Of a stretch of DNA of 64,000 nucleotides, positions 16,405 to 26,297 are shown one piece after another. The position numbers and the translations under genes were made by a program. Where the stretch lies: positions 50,727-114,726 of the forward strand of contig JAIXPD010000031.1 in the NCBI GenBank assembly GCA_027486405.1, in the 5' to 3' direction. Source of the stretch: Azospirillum sp. (GTDB lineage Bacteria; Pseudomonadota; Alphaproteobacteria; Azospirillales; Azospirillaceae). How positions within the stretch are numbered: the first letter of the stretch is position 1; each line of letters begins with the position of its first letter. The notes under the pieces were generated by a model. That model saw only the letters and a list, made by a program, of their open reading frames with translations, searched no databases and was not told where the DNA came from.

Positions 16405-19089
16405 TTACGCCCCCAGCAGGCCGCGCAGGCGGTACAGCTCCTCCAGCGCGGCGCGCGGGGTCAGGCTGTCGGGGTCGAGCGCGCGCAGCGCCTCTTCCAC
16501 CGGGGACGGGCCGCTGGCCGCCGGGGCCGCCATCTCCGGTGCGGGCGGGCGTTTCAGGGCGGCGCTGAACAGCGGCAAATCCTCGGCCAAGCGGTGGATC
16601 GCCGCGTTCTGGTCGCCCGATTCCAGCAGCTTCAACACCGCTTCGGCCCGCGCCACCGCCGCCGGGGGCAACCCGGCCAGCTTGGCGACGTGGATGCCGT
16701 AACTGCGGTCGGCGGCCCCGGACGTCACCTCGTGCAGGAACACGACGTCGCCCTGCCATTCCTTGATCCGCATGGTGTGGCAGGACAGGGCGGGCAGCTT
16801 CGACGCCAGCATCGTCAGTTCGTGGTAATGGGTGGCGAACAGCGCGCGGCAGCGGTTGACGTCGTGCAGGCTTTCCACGCAGGCCCAGGCGATGGACAGA
16901 CCGTCGAAGGTGGCGGTTCCGCGCCCGATCTCGTCCAGGATCACCAGCGCCCGCGCCCCGGCCTGGTTGAGGATGGCGGCGGTTTCCACCATCTCCACCA
17001 TGAAGGTGGACCGCCCGCGCGCCAGATCGTCCGCCGCGCCGACGCGGCTGTACAGGCGATCCACCGCGCCGATGTGGGCGTGGTCGGCGGGCACGAAGCT
17101 GCCGATCTGGGCCAGCACGGCGATCAGGGCGTTCTGGCGCAAAAAGGTGGACTTACCGGCCATGTTGGGGCCGGTCAGCAGCCACAGCCGGTTGTCGGGG
17201 GCCAGATCGCAATCGTTGGCGACGAACGGCCCGGCCTGGGCGGCGTCCAGCACCGCTTCCACCACCGGATGACGCCCACCCCGGATGGAGAAGGCCAGCG
17301 AGTCATCGACCAGCGGGCGGGTGTAACGCCGCTCCACCGCCAGTTCGGCCAGCGCGGTCGCCACGTCCAGTTCGGCCAGCGCGTGGGCGGTCTGGGCGAT
17401 GGCGTCGGCGCGCGCCGTCACCGCCGTCACCAGATCGTTGAACAGGCTGACCTCCACGGCCAGCGCCCGGTCGGCGGCCTCCGAAATCCGGCGTTCCAGG
17501 TCCGACAGCTCGACGGTGCCGAAGCGCACGGCGTTGGCCATGGTCTGGCGGTGCATGAAGGTCTCGCGCCCCTTGCCGGTCATCAGCTTGTCGGCGTGGG
17601 TGGCGGTGACTTCGATGTGATAGCCCAAGACGTTGTTGTGTTTGATCTTCAGCGACGGAACCCCGGCCAGTTCGGCGTAGCCGCTCTGCAACCCGGCGAT
17701 CAGGCGGCGGCTTTCGTCGCGCAGCGTCACCAGCTCGTCGAGCGGGTGGGAGTAGCCGCGCGCGATGAAACCGCCGTCGCGCGCCAGCAATGGCAAATCG
17801 GGGGCGAGGGCCGCCGACAATTGGCCGATCAACTCGCTGTGTTCGCCCAAACGCCGGTCCAGCCGGTCGAACCCGGCGGGCAGGGGGCGGGCGTCGGTCA
17901 GGAACTGGCGGACGATGGCGGCCTGGATCAGCCCGTCGCGCACGGCGGCCAGATCGCGCGGCCCGCCGCGCCCCAACGTCAACCGGGTCAGCGCGCGTTC
18001 CAGATCGGGGCAGCGGCGCAGGGTGTCGCGCAGATCGCCGCGCAACCGCTCCTCGGCGACGGCGAACTCCACCATGTCCAGCCGGGCGGCGATGGCGGCG
18101 GGGTCGGTCAGCGGGGCGGACAGTTGGGCCGACAGCAGCCGCGCCCCGGCCCCCGTCACCGTGCGGTCGATGGTGGCGAGCAGGCTGCCGCGCCGTTCCC
18201 CGGCCATGGTCCGGGTCAGTTCCAGATTGCGCCGGGTCGAGGCGTCGATCTCCATCACCGCGCCGGGGCCAAGGCGGCGGGGCGGCGACAGCCGGGGCAC
18301 GCGGCCCTTTTGCGTCAACTCGACATAGCCGACCAGCGCGCCCGCCGCCGCGATCTCCGCCCGGGTGAAGGCCCCGAAGGAATCGAGCGTGCCGACCCCG
18401 TACAGGCTGTGCAGGCGCTGCTTGCCGTTTTCGCTGTCGAAACGCGGGGTGGGTTGGATGGTCAGGCGGGATTTCCACTCCGCCCACAGCTCGAACAGGT
18501 CGGGCTGTTGGGAGAGTTTTTCGGAAATCAGCACCTCTTGCGGGTCCAGACGGCCCAGCGCCGCCCCCAGCCCCGCGCGCTCCACCGGTTGCACCACCAG
18601 TTCGCCGGTGGACATCTCCAGCCACGCCAGCCCGACCCCGCCCGCCGTTTCGGCGATGGCCGCCAACCAGTTGGAGGAGCGGGAATCAAGCAAACTGTCT
18701 TCGGTCAGCGTGCCCGGCGTGACGATGCGGATGACCCCGCGCTTGACCACCGATTTGGAGCCGCGCTTCTTCGCCTCCGCCGGGTCTTCCATCTGTTCGC
18801 AGATGGCGACGCGGATGCCCTGGCGGATCAGCCGTTGCAGGTAGTTTTCGTGGGAATGCACCGGCACGCCGCACATCGGGATGTCTTCGCCCAGATGCTG
18901 CCCGCGCTTGGTCAACGCGATGTCGAGCGCGGCGGCGGCCGTCACCGCGTCGTCAAAGAACATCTCGTAGAAATCACCCATCCGGTAGAACAGCAGGCAA
19001 TCCGGGTGCGCCTGCTTGATTTCCAGATATTGGGCCATCATCGGCGTGGCATCGGGCGGGATGATGATGGTGGCGGCGGTGTCGGACAC
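16405..19089 (-). CDS. mutS: DNA mismatch repair protein MutS
   Basis: A mismatch-recognition ATPase of 894 aa. The mismatch-binding motif is GDFYEMFF (Phe40 and Glu42), in domain I, beginning [13 protein letters not shown]. Connector, lever and clamp regions follow. The ABC-type ATPase has Walker [10 protein letters not shown] (about residues 640-648), the signature STFMVEMVE, Walker [13 protein letters not shown] and the FATHYHEL switch. The GTG at 19089 gives a start 16 residues before MMAQYL, which fits the family; the frame is open to 19164 but that extra sequence is not conserved. There is no mutL in the window. Confidence 0.95.
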   Translation of the reverse strand: MSDTAATIIIPPDATPMMAQYLEIKQAHPDCLLFYRMGDFYEMFFDDAVTAAAALDIALTKRGQHLGEDIPMCGVPVHSHENYLQRLIRQGIRVAICEQMEDPAEAKKRGSKSVVKRGVIRIVTPGTLTEDSLLDSRSSNWLAAIAETAGGVGLAWLEMSTGELVVQPVERAGLGAALGRLDPQEVLISEKLSQQPDLFELWAEWKSRLTIQPTPRFDSENGKQRLHSLYGVGTLDSFGAFTRAEIAAAGALVGYVELTQKGRVPRLSPPRRLGPGAVMEIDASTRRNLELTRTMAGERRGSLLATIDRTVTGAGARLLSAQLSAPLTDPAAIAARLDMVEFAVAEERLRGDLRDTLRRCPDLERALTRLTLGRGGPRDLAAVRDGLIQAAIVRQFLTDARPLPAGFDRLDRRLGEHSELIGQLSAALAPDLPLLARDGGFIARGYSHPLDELVTLRDESRRLIAGLQSGYAELAGVPSLKIKHNNVLGYHIEVTATHADKLMTGKGRETFMHRQTMANAVRFGTVELSDLERRISEAADRALAVEVSLFNDLVTAVTARADAIAQTAHALAELDVATALAELAVERRYTRPLVDDSLAFSIRGGRHPVVEAVLDAAQAGPFVANDCDLAPDNRLWLLTGPNMAGKSTFLRQNALIAVLAQIGSFVPADHAHIGAVDRLYSRVGAADDLARGRSTFMVEMVETAAILNQAGARALVILDEIGRGTATFDGLSIAWACVESLHDVNRCRALFATHYHELTMLASKLPALSCHTMRIKEWQGDVVFLHEVTSGAADRSYGIHVAKLAGLPPAAVARAEAVLKLLESGDQNAAIHRLAEDLPLFSAALKRPPAPEMAAPAASGPSPVEEALRALDPDSLTPRAALEELYRLRGLLGA

Positions 19090-19379
19090 GGAAAACGCTC
19101 GATCTGGTGAAGAGAGGTGGGCGGGGCCGCGCACCCTAGCACGCGGTCGGAACCACGGCGACACGCGGTGTGCCTGGGTATGCGTGATCCGGTGGGTGTG
19201 ACCGGGGAGGGCGCTGAGGCAATCGGACGCGCACCAACGATTGCGTGCCGATGGCCCCCACCATTGACGCGGGCGTGCGCCGGGGCGTTCAATGATGGGA
19301 ACGCGGCGGCCAGACCCGCCGCCCGCGCGACGGAAACCAAGCCCGCGCGACTCAAAACACTCCCAGGGAGCCGACCATC

Positions 19380-19889
19380 ATGACGTCATCGACCGCACAA
19401 GCCGCCCCCCGCGAGGTGCGCGAGGTCGTGGCCCTGTTCACCACCCGTGAGGATTTCGACCGCGCCGTCGCCACCCTGATCGGGGACGGGTTCGACCGCT
19501 CCGATCTGTCGGTCCTGGCCAGCCACACGTCGTTGGAGGCCGCCGACCCCACGGCGGGCAAGCCGCGCGACGAGGCGCTGACCGGGCTGGTGGGCGAGCT
19601 GAAATACGCCTTTCCCCTGACCACCGCCGGGTTGATCGCCATCGTCGGCGGTCCCATCGAGGCGGCGGTCGCCGCCCTGGTCGCCGCCAGCCTGGGCGGT
19701 GTGGCGATCAAGGATTACCTGGATGAACTGACCAGCCACCCCAAGCCCGACGAGTTTTCCCGCGCTCTGGAGGCGGGCGGCGTCATCCTGTGGGTGGCCG
19801 TGACCAACGACGAACAGGAGGTGCGCGCCACCGCCCTGCTGGAACGCGAAGGCGGCCAGAACGTCCATCCGTCGGTGCGCGAGGTCTGA
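19380..19889 (+). CDS. Conserved hypothetical protein, YflT/general-stress-like
   Basis: A 169-aa protein. Its N-terminal half (EVVALFTTREDFDRAVATLIGDGFDRSDLSVLA) resembles the short ferredoxin-like domain of YflT/GSP17M general stress proteins. A central Gly/Ala-rich hydrophobic stretch (FPLTTAGLIAIVGGPIEAAVAALVAASLGG, about residues 80-110) could form a membrane hairpin, and a second alpha-beta segment (GGVILWVAVTNDEQEVRATALLE) follows. The specific function is unknown. The ATG is at 19380. The gene is isolated, with about 290 bp before it in which no gene was found. Confidence 0.75.
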   Translation: MTSSTAQAAPREVREVVALFTTREDFDRAVATLIGDGFDRSDLSVLASHTSLEAADPTAGKPRDEALTGLVGELKYAFPLTTAGLIAIVGGPIEAAVAALVAASLGGVAIKDYLDELTSHPKPDEFSRALEAGGVILWVAVTNDEQEVRATALLEREGGQNVHPSVREV

Positions 19890-19914
19890 CCGGTGCCGCG
19901 CGGCGCGGTCGATC

Positions 19915-20256
19915 TCACGCGCTGAGATTGACCACCGCGCCGCGTTGACTGTCCTGGCCGGTCAGCTTGCGTTTGATCTCCTCGGCGATGTCCTTTTCGA
20001 CCGCCTCGCGCTGCTTGTCGTCCATCGTCTTCAGGTCCTCCTCGGACATCTTGTGCCGGGCGAGCCAGTCTTCGCGGATGCGCTGGGCCGGGGTCTTCTT
20101 GGCTTCGGCCAGAAAGGCGTCGGCGGCGCTGGTCTTGCTCGCGCTGCTGCTGGCGCTCTCGTCCGTGGCCCCGGACGCCGCGCTGCGGGTTTGCGAGGCC
20201 GCGCGGGTTTGGGCGTAGGGGTTGGTGGCGTAGCTGGCGTAACCGGAAACCTGCAT
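19915..20256 (-). CDS. Hypothetical protein with a helical charged C-terminus
   Basis: A 113-aa protein from the ATG at 20256 (MQVSGYASYATNPYAQTR). The first half is rich in Ala, Ser and Thr and probably disordered; the second half (TPAQRIREDWLARHKMSEEDL onward, rich in Glu and Lys) is a compact helical module seen as a stand-alone motif in several alphaproteobacterial hypothetical proteins. No catalytic motif is visible. The gene is convergent with the stress-like gene before it. Confidence 0.65.
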   Translation of the reverse strand: MQVSGYASYATNPYAQTRAASQTRSAASGATDESASSSASKTSAADAFLAEAKKTPAQRIREDWLARHKMSEEDLKTMDDKQREAVEKDIAEEIKRKLTGQDSQRGAVVNLSA

Positions 20257-20406
20257 GATGGTCGTCCCAAATCGGCGGGGGTGCCGTTTGGACAAGCACG
20301 CGTTGTGCCACCATCAAAAACCGATGTGCATCAAAGCGTTGGTGTGAGATTTTTGCGCGGTGGCGCGGGCGGAGGGGCAGCCGCCGCCCGGTTGTTTTTG
20401 CCCGAT

Positions 20407-20470
20407 GGGAAAAGCGTGCCGGGGGAAAAGCGTGCCGGGGGAAAAGCGTGCCGGGGGAAACGCGTGGCGC
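20407..20470. repeat. Four tandem copies of a 16-bp unit
   Basis: GGGAAAAGCGTGCCGG is repeated perfectly three times, and a fourth diverged copy runs into the end of the gene at 20483. It is intergenic. No hairpin or binding site is obvious in the unit. Confidence 0.85.
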
Positions 20471-20482
20471 GGTGTGCGGCGA

Positions 20483-20809
20483 TCAGGCCGCGCGGGCTTG
20501 CGGGCGGGCGATGTCCGCGCCGACGGCGCGCAGGCCGTGCGCCTTGAACTCCGCTTGCAGGATCGACGCCCAGCCCATGCGGATGACCGTCAGCTTGTAG
20601 GCGTCGCCGATGTCGCGCCCGGCGACCAGATCGGTGATCTGCCACATCAGCGCGGCGTCGACCGAGCCGGAATAGAGCCGCGCCACCCGCAGCAGCCGGG
20701 CCGCCAGCGCAGTCGGGGACGCGCAACCGGTCTGCCCGCGTTCGGCGCTGGTCAGGGCGTCGCCCAGGGCCGTCAACTCCCGCCGTCCGCTGTCGATGCC
20801 GCCGATCAT
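20483..20809 (-). CDS. Hypothetical protein, 108 aa
   Basis: A small, apparently soluble and mostly helical protein (RRELTALGDALTSAERG, then ALAARLLRVARLYSGSVDAA). I do not recognise the family. It has a normal codon pattern for the region and an ATG start, and is divergent from glnD about 200 bp away. The last residues (ADIARPQARAA) border the tandem repeat at 20407-20470. Confidence 0.6.
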   Translation of the reverse strand: MIGGIDSGRRELTALGDALTSAERGQTGCASPTALAARLLRVARLYSGSVDAALMWQITDLVAGRDIGDAYKLTVIRMGWASILQAEFKAHGLRAVGADIARPQARAA

Positions 20810-21011
20810 GGTTCGCCCCCTTCTGTTCGCGCTGTTCCAGCATCATCCTGAACCGGCCCGACGGGGGCGGCAGTGACGATGGTCACAGGGCGGGCACCCC
20901 GGGAGCGTGATGGGGCGATGTCATTGGGGGGGATGTCATGGGTGTGCGTTTGCCGTTATAGTCCAAACGGCCTGTCCAGACCCGGACAGCCGTTGATGCG
21001 AGGTCGGTTCC

Positions 21012-23912
21012 TTGATTTTGTCCGCACGCGCCACCGCTTCTCTGGCCCCCGCCAAGCCGCACAGCATCCCCAACAAGCGCGCGATCATCTCCCGCCGCGC
21101 GCTGTCGGGGGAGTTGGAGGCGCTGATCGCCGAACACGGGACCCGCGACTCCTTGCGCCCGGCCCTGATCGCCTGCCTGCGCCGCACGCTGGCCGCCGGG
21201 CGGGAGGAGGTGCGGCGGCGGTTCGAGGCGGGCGGGTCGGGCGAAAGCTGCGTGCGGGAGAATTGCTATCTGGTCGATCGGCTGATCGGCTCGCTGGCCG
21301 ATTTCACCGTGATGCACATCTTCCCCACCGCCAACCCGACGGCGGGCGAGGTGTTCGACATCACCGCCACCGGCGGCTATGGTCGGGGGGAACTGGCCCC
21401 GGCGTCGGACATCGACCTGCTGTTCCTGCTGCCCTACAAGCGCACGCCGCGCGTGGAGCAGGTGGTGGAATACATGCTCTACATCCTGTGGGATTTGGGG
21501 CTGAAGGTCGGCCACGCCGTGCGCAGCGTCGATGACTGCGTCCGCCAGTCCAAGGCCGATGTCACCATCCGCACCGCCATTCTGGAATCGCGTTACCTCT
21601 GGGGGCCGGGCCAGCTTTTCGCCGATCTGCGCCGCCGCTTCGACAAGGATGTGGTGATCGGAACCGGGCCGGAGTTCGTGGAGGCCAAGCTGGCCGAACG
21701 CGACAACCGCCACCTGAAGATGGGCGACAGCCGTTATGTGCTGGAACCCAATCTGAAGGACGGCAAGGGCGGCCTGCGCGATCTGCAAACCCTGTTCTGG
21801 ATCGCCAAATACCTGTACCGGGTCGAGAATGTGGAGGATCTGGTCGGCCGCTCCGTCCTGTTGCCGGAGGAGGCGCAGCGCTTCGCCAAGGCGCAGAATT
21901 TCCTGTGGACCGCGCGCTGCCACCTGCATTACCTGACCGGGCGGCTGGAAGACCGCATGACGTTCGACGTGCAGACCTCCATCGGCGCGCGCATGGGCTA
22001 CACCGACCACGCCGGGACCAAGGGCGTGGAACGCTTCATGAAGCATTACTTCCTGGTCGCCAAGGATGTGGGCGACCTGACGCGCATCTTCTGCGCGGCG
22101 CTGGAAGCGGAATCGAAACGCCCGCCGAAATTCAACCTGCTGCGGCTGGCCACGGTGGCCCGGCGCAAGGATGTGGACGGCTTCGTCGTCGATGGCGAAC
22201 GGCTGAACGCCCGCGACGAGAAGCAGTTCAAGGACAAGCCGATCGACATGATCCGGCTGTTCCACACCGCCCAGCTCAACGACATCGACATCCACCCCAA
22301 CGCGTTGCGCTCCATCACCCGGTCGCTCAGCGCCATCGGGGCGAAGCTGCGTGTCGATCCGGAAGCCAACCGGCTGTTCCTGGACATCCTGACCGGCATG
22401 AAGGATCCCGAAATCACCCTGCGCCGGATGAACGAGGCCGGGGTGCTGGCCCGCTTCATCCCCGATTTCGGTCGGGTGGTGGCGCAGATGCAGTACGACA
22501 TGTACCACGTCTACACCGTGGACGAGCACACGCTGTTCGCGCTGGGCATCCTGCACAAGATCGCCGCCGGGGAGCTGGTGGACGAACTGCCGCTGTCGTC
22601 GGAGGTGATCCACAAGGTCGTGTCGAAACGCGCGCTCTACGTCGCCGTGCTGCTGCACGACATCGCCAAGGGGCGCGGCGGCGACCATTCGGTGCTGGGC
22701 GCGCGAGTGGCGGAAACGCTGTGCCCGCGCCTGGGCCTGACGGCGGAGGAAACCGAAACGGTGGCGTGGCTGGTGCGTTGGCATCTGGCCATGTCGCACA
22801 CCGCCTTCAAACGCGATCTGGAAGACGACAAGACCGTGCGCGATTTCGTGGCGCTGGTCCAATCGCCCGAACGCCTGCGCCTGCTGCTGGTGCTGACGGT
22901 GGCCGACATCCGCGCGGTCGGGCCGCAGCGCTGGAACAATTGGAAGGCCGCGCTTCTGCGCGAACTCTACAACCGGTCCGAAGAGCTGATGTCCGGCGGC
23001 ATGACCGTCGAAGGGCGCGGGCGGCGGATCGAGGCGGCGCAGGCCGCCCTGCGCGACGAGCTGCGCGATTTCGACGACGCGGCCTATGAGCATCACAAAA
23101 CGCTCGGCTATCCGGCCTATTGGCTGGCCTTCGACGCCGACACGCTGGCCCACCACGCCCGCATCGTGCGCGGGGCCGAACGCGACGGGCGCGAACTGAC
23201 CGTGGACACCCGCATCGACCGCGCCCGCGCGGTGACGGAGGTGACGATCTACGCCAGCGACCACCACGGCCTGTTCTCCCGCCTGGCCGGGGCCTTCGCC
23301 GCGTCGGGCGCGGACATTGTGGACGCCCGCATCTTCACCATGACCAACGGCATGGCGCTGGACGTGTTTTCGGTGCAGGACGCCGGGGCGGGCGGGGCGT
23401 TCGAAAGCGGCGACAAGCTGGCCAAGCTGTCCGTGATGATCGAACGCGTGCTGTCGGGCCAGTTGAAGCCGTTGCAGGAGCTGGCGACGCGCAAGACCAC
23501 CCACGCCAGCCGCACCCGGGTGTTCCATGTGCCGCCGCGCGTGCTGATCGACAACGCCGCCTCCACCACCCACACGGTGATCGAGGTGAACGGGCGCGAC
23601 CGCCCCGGCTTGCTCTATGATCTGACCCGCGCGCTGTCGAACCTGACGCTGCAAATCTCCTCGGCCAAGATCTCCACCTTCGGCGAAAAGGCCATCGACG
23701 TCTTTTACGTGAAGGACGTGTTCGGGCTAAAGGTGATGCACGAGGGCAAATTGGCCAAGATCCGCGAACGGCTGCTGCACGCGCTGGCCGACCCGTCGGG
23801 CGAAGCCCCGCCCCCGGCCGCCCCGGTCAAACGCACCCGCAGCAAGGCCGCCCCGGAGAGCGCCCCGGAAACCACGCCGGAAACCACGCCGGAGGGGAAG
23901 GGGGCTGCATGA
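21012..23912 (+). CDS. glnD: [Protein-PII] uridylyltransferase/uridylyl-removing enzyme GlnD
   Basis: A 966-aa nitrogen sensor that uridylylates and de-uridylylates PII proteins according to glutamine. The nucleotidyltransferase active site GGYGRGELAPASDIDLLFL is at about residues 120-138. The HD domain for UMP removal has LLHDIAKGRGGDHSVLG (about 547-565). Two C-terminal ACT domains follow (VTIYASDHHGLFSRLAG at about 745 and EVNGRDRPGLLYDLTRAL at about 860), then a short Pro/Thr/Glu tail. No upstream ATG exists in frame; the TTG at 21012 has GAGG at a proper distance. Its stop overlaps the start of a DUF29 stub by 4 bp. Confidence 0.95.
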   Translation: MILSARATASLAPAKPHSIPNKRAIISRRALSGELEALIAEHGTRDSLRPALIACLRRTLAAGREEVRRRFEAGGSGESCVRENCYLVDRLIGSLADFTVMHIFPTANPTAGEVFDITATGGYGRGELAPASDIDLLFLLPYKRTPRVEQVVEYMLYILWDLGLKVGHAVRSVDDCVRQSKADVTIRTAILESRYLWGPGQLFADLRRRFDKDVVIGTGPEFVEAKLAERDNRHLKMGDSRYVLEPNLKDGKGGLRDLQTLFWIAKYLYRVENVEDLVGRSVLLPEEAQRFAKAQNFLWTARCHLHYLTGRLEDRMTFDVQTSIGARMGYTDHAGTKGVERFMKHYFLVAKDVGDLTRIFCAALEAESKRPPKFNLLRLATVARRKDVDGFVVDGERLNARDEKQFKDKPIDMIRLFHTAQLNDIDIHPNALRSITRSLSAIGAKLRVDPEANRLFLDILTGMKDPEITLRRMNEAGVLARFIPDFGRVVAQMQYDMYHVYTVDEHTLFALGILHKIAAGELVDELPLSSEVIHKVVSKRALYVAVLLHDIAKGRGGDHSVLGARVAETLCPRLGLTAEETETVAWLVRWHLAMSHTAFKRDLEDDKTVRDFVALVQSPERLRLLLVLTVADIRAVGPQRWNNWKAALLRELYNRSEELMSGGMTVEGRGRRIEAAQAALRDELRDFDDAAYEHHKTLGYPAYWLAFDADTLAHHARIVRGAERDGRELTVDTRIDRARAVTEVTIYASDHHGLFSRLAGAFAASGADIVDARIFTMTNGMALDVFSVQDAGAGGAFESGDKLAKLSVMIERVLSGQLKPLQELATRKTTHASRTRVFHVPPRVLIDNAASTTHTVIEVNGRDRPGLLYDLTRALSNLTLQISSAKISTFGEKAIDVFYVKDVFGLKVMHEGKLAKIRERLLHALADPSGEAPPPAAPVKRTRSKAAPESAPETTPETTPEGKGAA

Positions 23913-24007
23913 GCGACAACAGCCTGTACGACACTGATTTTTACGCCTGGGCGACCGAACAGGCGGCGTTGCTGCGCGCTGGAAAGTTGAACGACGCCGA
24001 CGGCTGA
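23909..24007 (+). pseudogene. Truncated DUF29 protein, 32 codons
   Basis: The frame encodes MSDNSLYDTDFYAWATEQ and ends after 32 residues at a TGA. The N-terminal pattern YDTDFYAW-EQAALLRAGKL is the hallmark of DUF29 proteins, which normally continue for more than 100 residues. The missing part is not found in any frame downstream; the SUV3-like gene starts its 3' end only 10 bp later. Its ATG overlaps the glnD stop, so it would be translated by coupling. The simplest view is the remnant of a decayed or deleted DUF29 gene, though a functional micropeptide cannot be excluded. Confidence 0.7.
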
Positions 24008-24017
24008 TCCGCCCCCC

Positions 24018-26297
24018 TCACCGCCGTTTCGGGCCGAAGCGTTTGCGCGGCGCGCCCCGGAAACCGGCGGCGGGTGGGGGTTCGCGGCGGCGGGCGCGGG
24101 AGGCCAGCTTTTCGGACAGGCGTTGGCCCAGCGCGTCGCGGGCGGCGCGCACGCGGTCGCGGTCGGGCAGGGCGTCGGGGAATTTGCGCGCGGCCCAGAA
24201 ATAGAGGTCACAGGCGCGGGAACAGGCTTCCAGCGCGTCGGCCTCCAACCCGTCCAGCCGGTCGGGCAGCAGGCGGCCCAGCGGCAACACCTCCCCCTGT
24301 TCGATGGCGTCGAGGATGGCGGCGAAGACGCGGGCGTCGGCGGCATCCTCCAGGTCGGCGGGGGCGAGCAGCAGGTCCAGCCGTTGGTCCAGCGTCAACC
24401 GCCGCGCGTCCACCAGCAGCGCCACCCGCCGCAGCCCCGACAGATCGGACAGGCGGAAGGGCGAGGCTCCGCCGCCATTCCCGCCGCCACCCGCCCCCCC
24501 GCCGCTCCGGTTCCCGGCGACGAAGCAATCGATCACCAGCCGGGTTTCGGCGGTTCCGACATGCTCGGCCAGCCGGGCCAGCATGGCGCGGGACGGGCGG
24601 ACCGGCAGCGGCGCGTCGGCGCGCAGGCGGCTGTCGGGCTTCTCCAGCAACTGGCGCAGCGCCTGCGGGGTCCCGCGCCCGATGACGCCGTAAAACCCCT
24701 CCTCATGCTGGCCGAACCGCCCGGCGCGCCCGGCGATCTGCTTGATCTCCGTCGCCGTCAGCGGGCGGACGGACGCGCCGTCGAACTTCTCCAGCGCGGT
24801 GAACAGCACGCGGCGGCAGGGCAGATTCAGCCCCATGCCGATGGCGTCGGTCGCCACCACCACATCGGCCTCGCCGGACAGGAAGCGCGCGGCCTCACGC
24901 CGACGCACGGCGGGGGCGAGCGCGCCATAGACGGCGGCCACGGTCAGCCCGCGCGCCAGCAGCGTGTCGCGCACGCTGTGCACCTCGCGCCGGGAAAAGG
25001 CGATCAGGGCGTCGCCCGGCTCCACGTCCGGCCAATCCAGCCGCTGGGGCAGGGGGGAGAGCGGGGCCTTGCGCTCCAGCTCCACCACCTCCAGCGTTTC
25101 GCCCAGATGGGCGGCGGCGCGCTCCACCAGCGGGCGAACCTCCGGCGCGCCCAGGATGTAGACGGTGTCGGCCGGCACGCCGATCAGGGCGGCGGTCCAG
25201 GCCCAGCCACGTTCGGGATCGGCCAGCATCTGGATTTCGTCGATCACCGCCACCGCGACCGGGCGGTTGGGATCCATCAACTCAATGGTGGACGCGGTGT
25301 GGCGGGCACCGGGGGTGCGGATCTCCTCCTCCCCCGTCAGCAGGGTGGTGGGGGTCCTGTCGGCGGTCAGCCGCTCCATCACCTCCAACGCCAGCAGGCG
25401 CAGCGGGGCGAGATAGACGCCGTCGCGGGCCGCCCGCAGGGCCGACAGGGCGTGGTGGGTCTTGCCGGAATTGGTCGGGCCGATCACCAGCACCAGCTTG
25501 CGGGCCAGGCCGCGCGCCATCGGGAACAGCCCTTCGAAGCGCGACAGGTCGAAATGGCGGCGGACATAGGCGTGGCCGCGCCCTTCCGCCCGGTCGCGCC
25601 GCCACTGGTCGTGTTCACGCTCCCAACGGTCGAGCAGATCGTCGGCGTCCAGCCGGTTGCGGGCGGCGCGGATCAGCCGGTCGGCGAAGGCGGAAAAGCC
25701 CCATTCGTCGGGCGGGTCGCCGATCTCCTCGGCGTAGGCGCGCAGGGCGGCGGCGACGCGGGACAGCGCGTCCTCCATCCGGCGCGACAGGGCGGGGTCG
25801 CGCTCCAGCCGCTCCGCCAGCGTGGCGTCGTCGAGGTCGTCCAACTCCAGCGCGTCGAGGCTGCGGCTGACCTGAAGCCGCACCGGCGCGGGCAGGCCGG
25901 GCCAGTGGAGCGACTCCTCCCGCACGGCGCGCACGCGGGTGCGGTGGTCGGGGACGCTGTGGTCGGCGGCCAACAGCGCCGTGCCGCGCCCGGCCAGCGC
26001 CCGGCGACCCTGCGCCAGCAGCGCGTCGCGCCGATGGGCGCGGTCGATGCGGCCCTGGATCTCCAGCAGGATGGCGGCGCGGCGGTCGGCGGGAACCAGC
26101 AGGTCGCGTTTGCCCTTGGGCAGCGGCAGGCCCAGCGCCACCAGTCCACGCCCCTCCGCGTCGGTCATCCGCAACAGCCCGGCGGCGGCCAGCGTTGTCA
26201 CCTCCGGGTGGGCGATGGCGAGGTCATGGACCAGATGCGGGTCGGCGGCGGGGAGGCCGTCCGCGTCGGGGCTGTCCGTCTGGGTGGGGTCGGTCAT
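24018..26297 (-). CDS. SUV3-like Ski2-family RNA helicase
   Basis: A protein of 759 aa. The helicase core is close to mitochondrial SUV3: motif I LVIGPTNSGKTHHALSAL, motif Ia YLAPLRLLALEV, motif II VAVIDEIQML, motif V DVVVATDAIGMGLNLP and motif VI QIAGRAGRFG. The N-terminal 270 residues are helical and specific to the bacterial family; the C-terminal tail (after about 740) is basic and ends RKRFGPKRR, suited to RNA contact. A Gly-rich insert (GGGAGGGGNGGG) interrupts the C-terminal domain. In mitochondria SUV3 works with PNPase in RNA decay; a similar role here is inference. The start overlaps the stop of the SpoU methyltransferase by 4 bp, so the two form an operon. Confidence 0.9.
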   Translation of the reverse strand: MTDPTQTDSPDADGLPAADPHLVHDLAIAHPEVTTLAAAGLLRMTDAEGRGLVALGLPLPKGKRDLLVPADRRAAILLEIQGRIDRAHRRDALLAQGRRALAGRGTALLAADHSVPDHRTRVRAVREESLHWPGLPAPVRLQVSRSLDALELDDLDDATLAERLERDPALSRRMEDALSRVAAALRAYAEEIGDPPDEWGFSAFADRLIRAARNRLDADDLLDRWEREHDQWRRDRAEGRGHAYVRRHFDLSRFEGLFPMARGLARKLVLVIGPTNSGKTHHALSALRAARDGVYLAPLRLLALEVMERLTADRTPTTLLTGEEEIRTPGARHTASTIELMDPNRPVAVAVIDEIQMLADPERGWAWTAALIGVPADTVYILGAPEVRPLVERAAAHLGETLEVVELERKAPLSPLPQRLDWPDVEPGDALIAFSRREVHSVRDTLLARGLTVAAVYGALAPAVRRREAARFLSGEADVVVATDAIGMGLNLPCRRVLFTALEKFDGASVRPLTATEIKQIAGRAGRFGQHEEGFYGVIGRGTPQALRQLLEKPDSRLRADAPLPVRPSRAMLARLAEHVGTAETRLVIDCFVAGNRSGGGAGGGGNGGGASPFRLSDLSGLRRVALLVDARRLTLDQRLDLLLAPADLEDAADARVFAAILDAIEQGEVLPLGRLLPDRLDGLEADALEACSRACDLYFWAARKFPDALPDRDRVRAARDALGQRLSEKLASRARRREPPPAAGFRGAPRKRFGPKRR

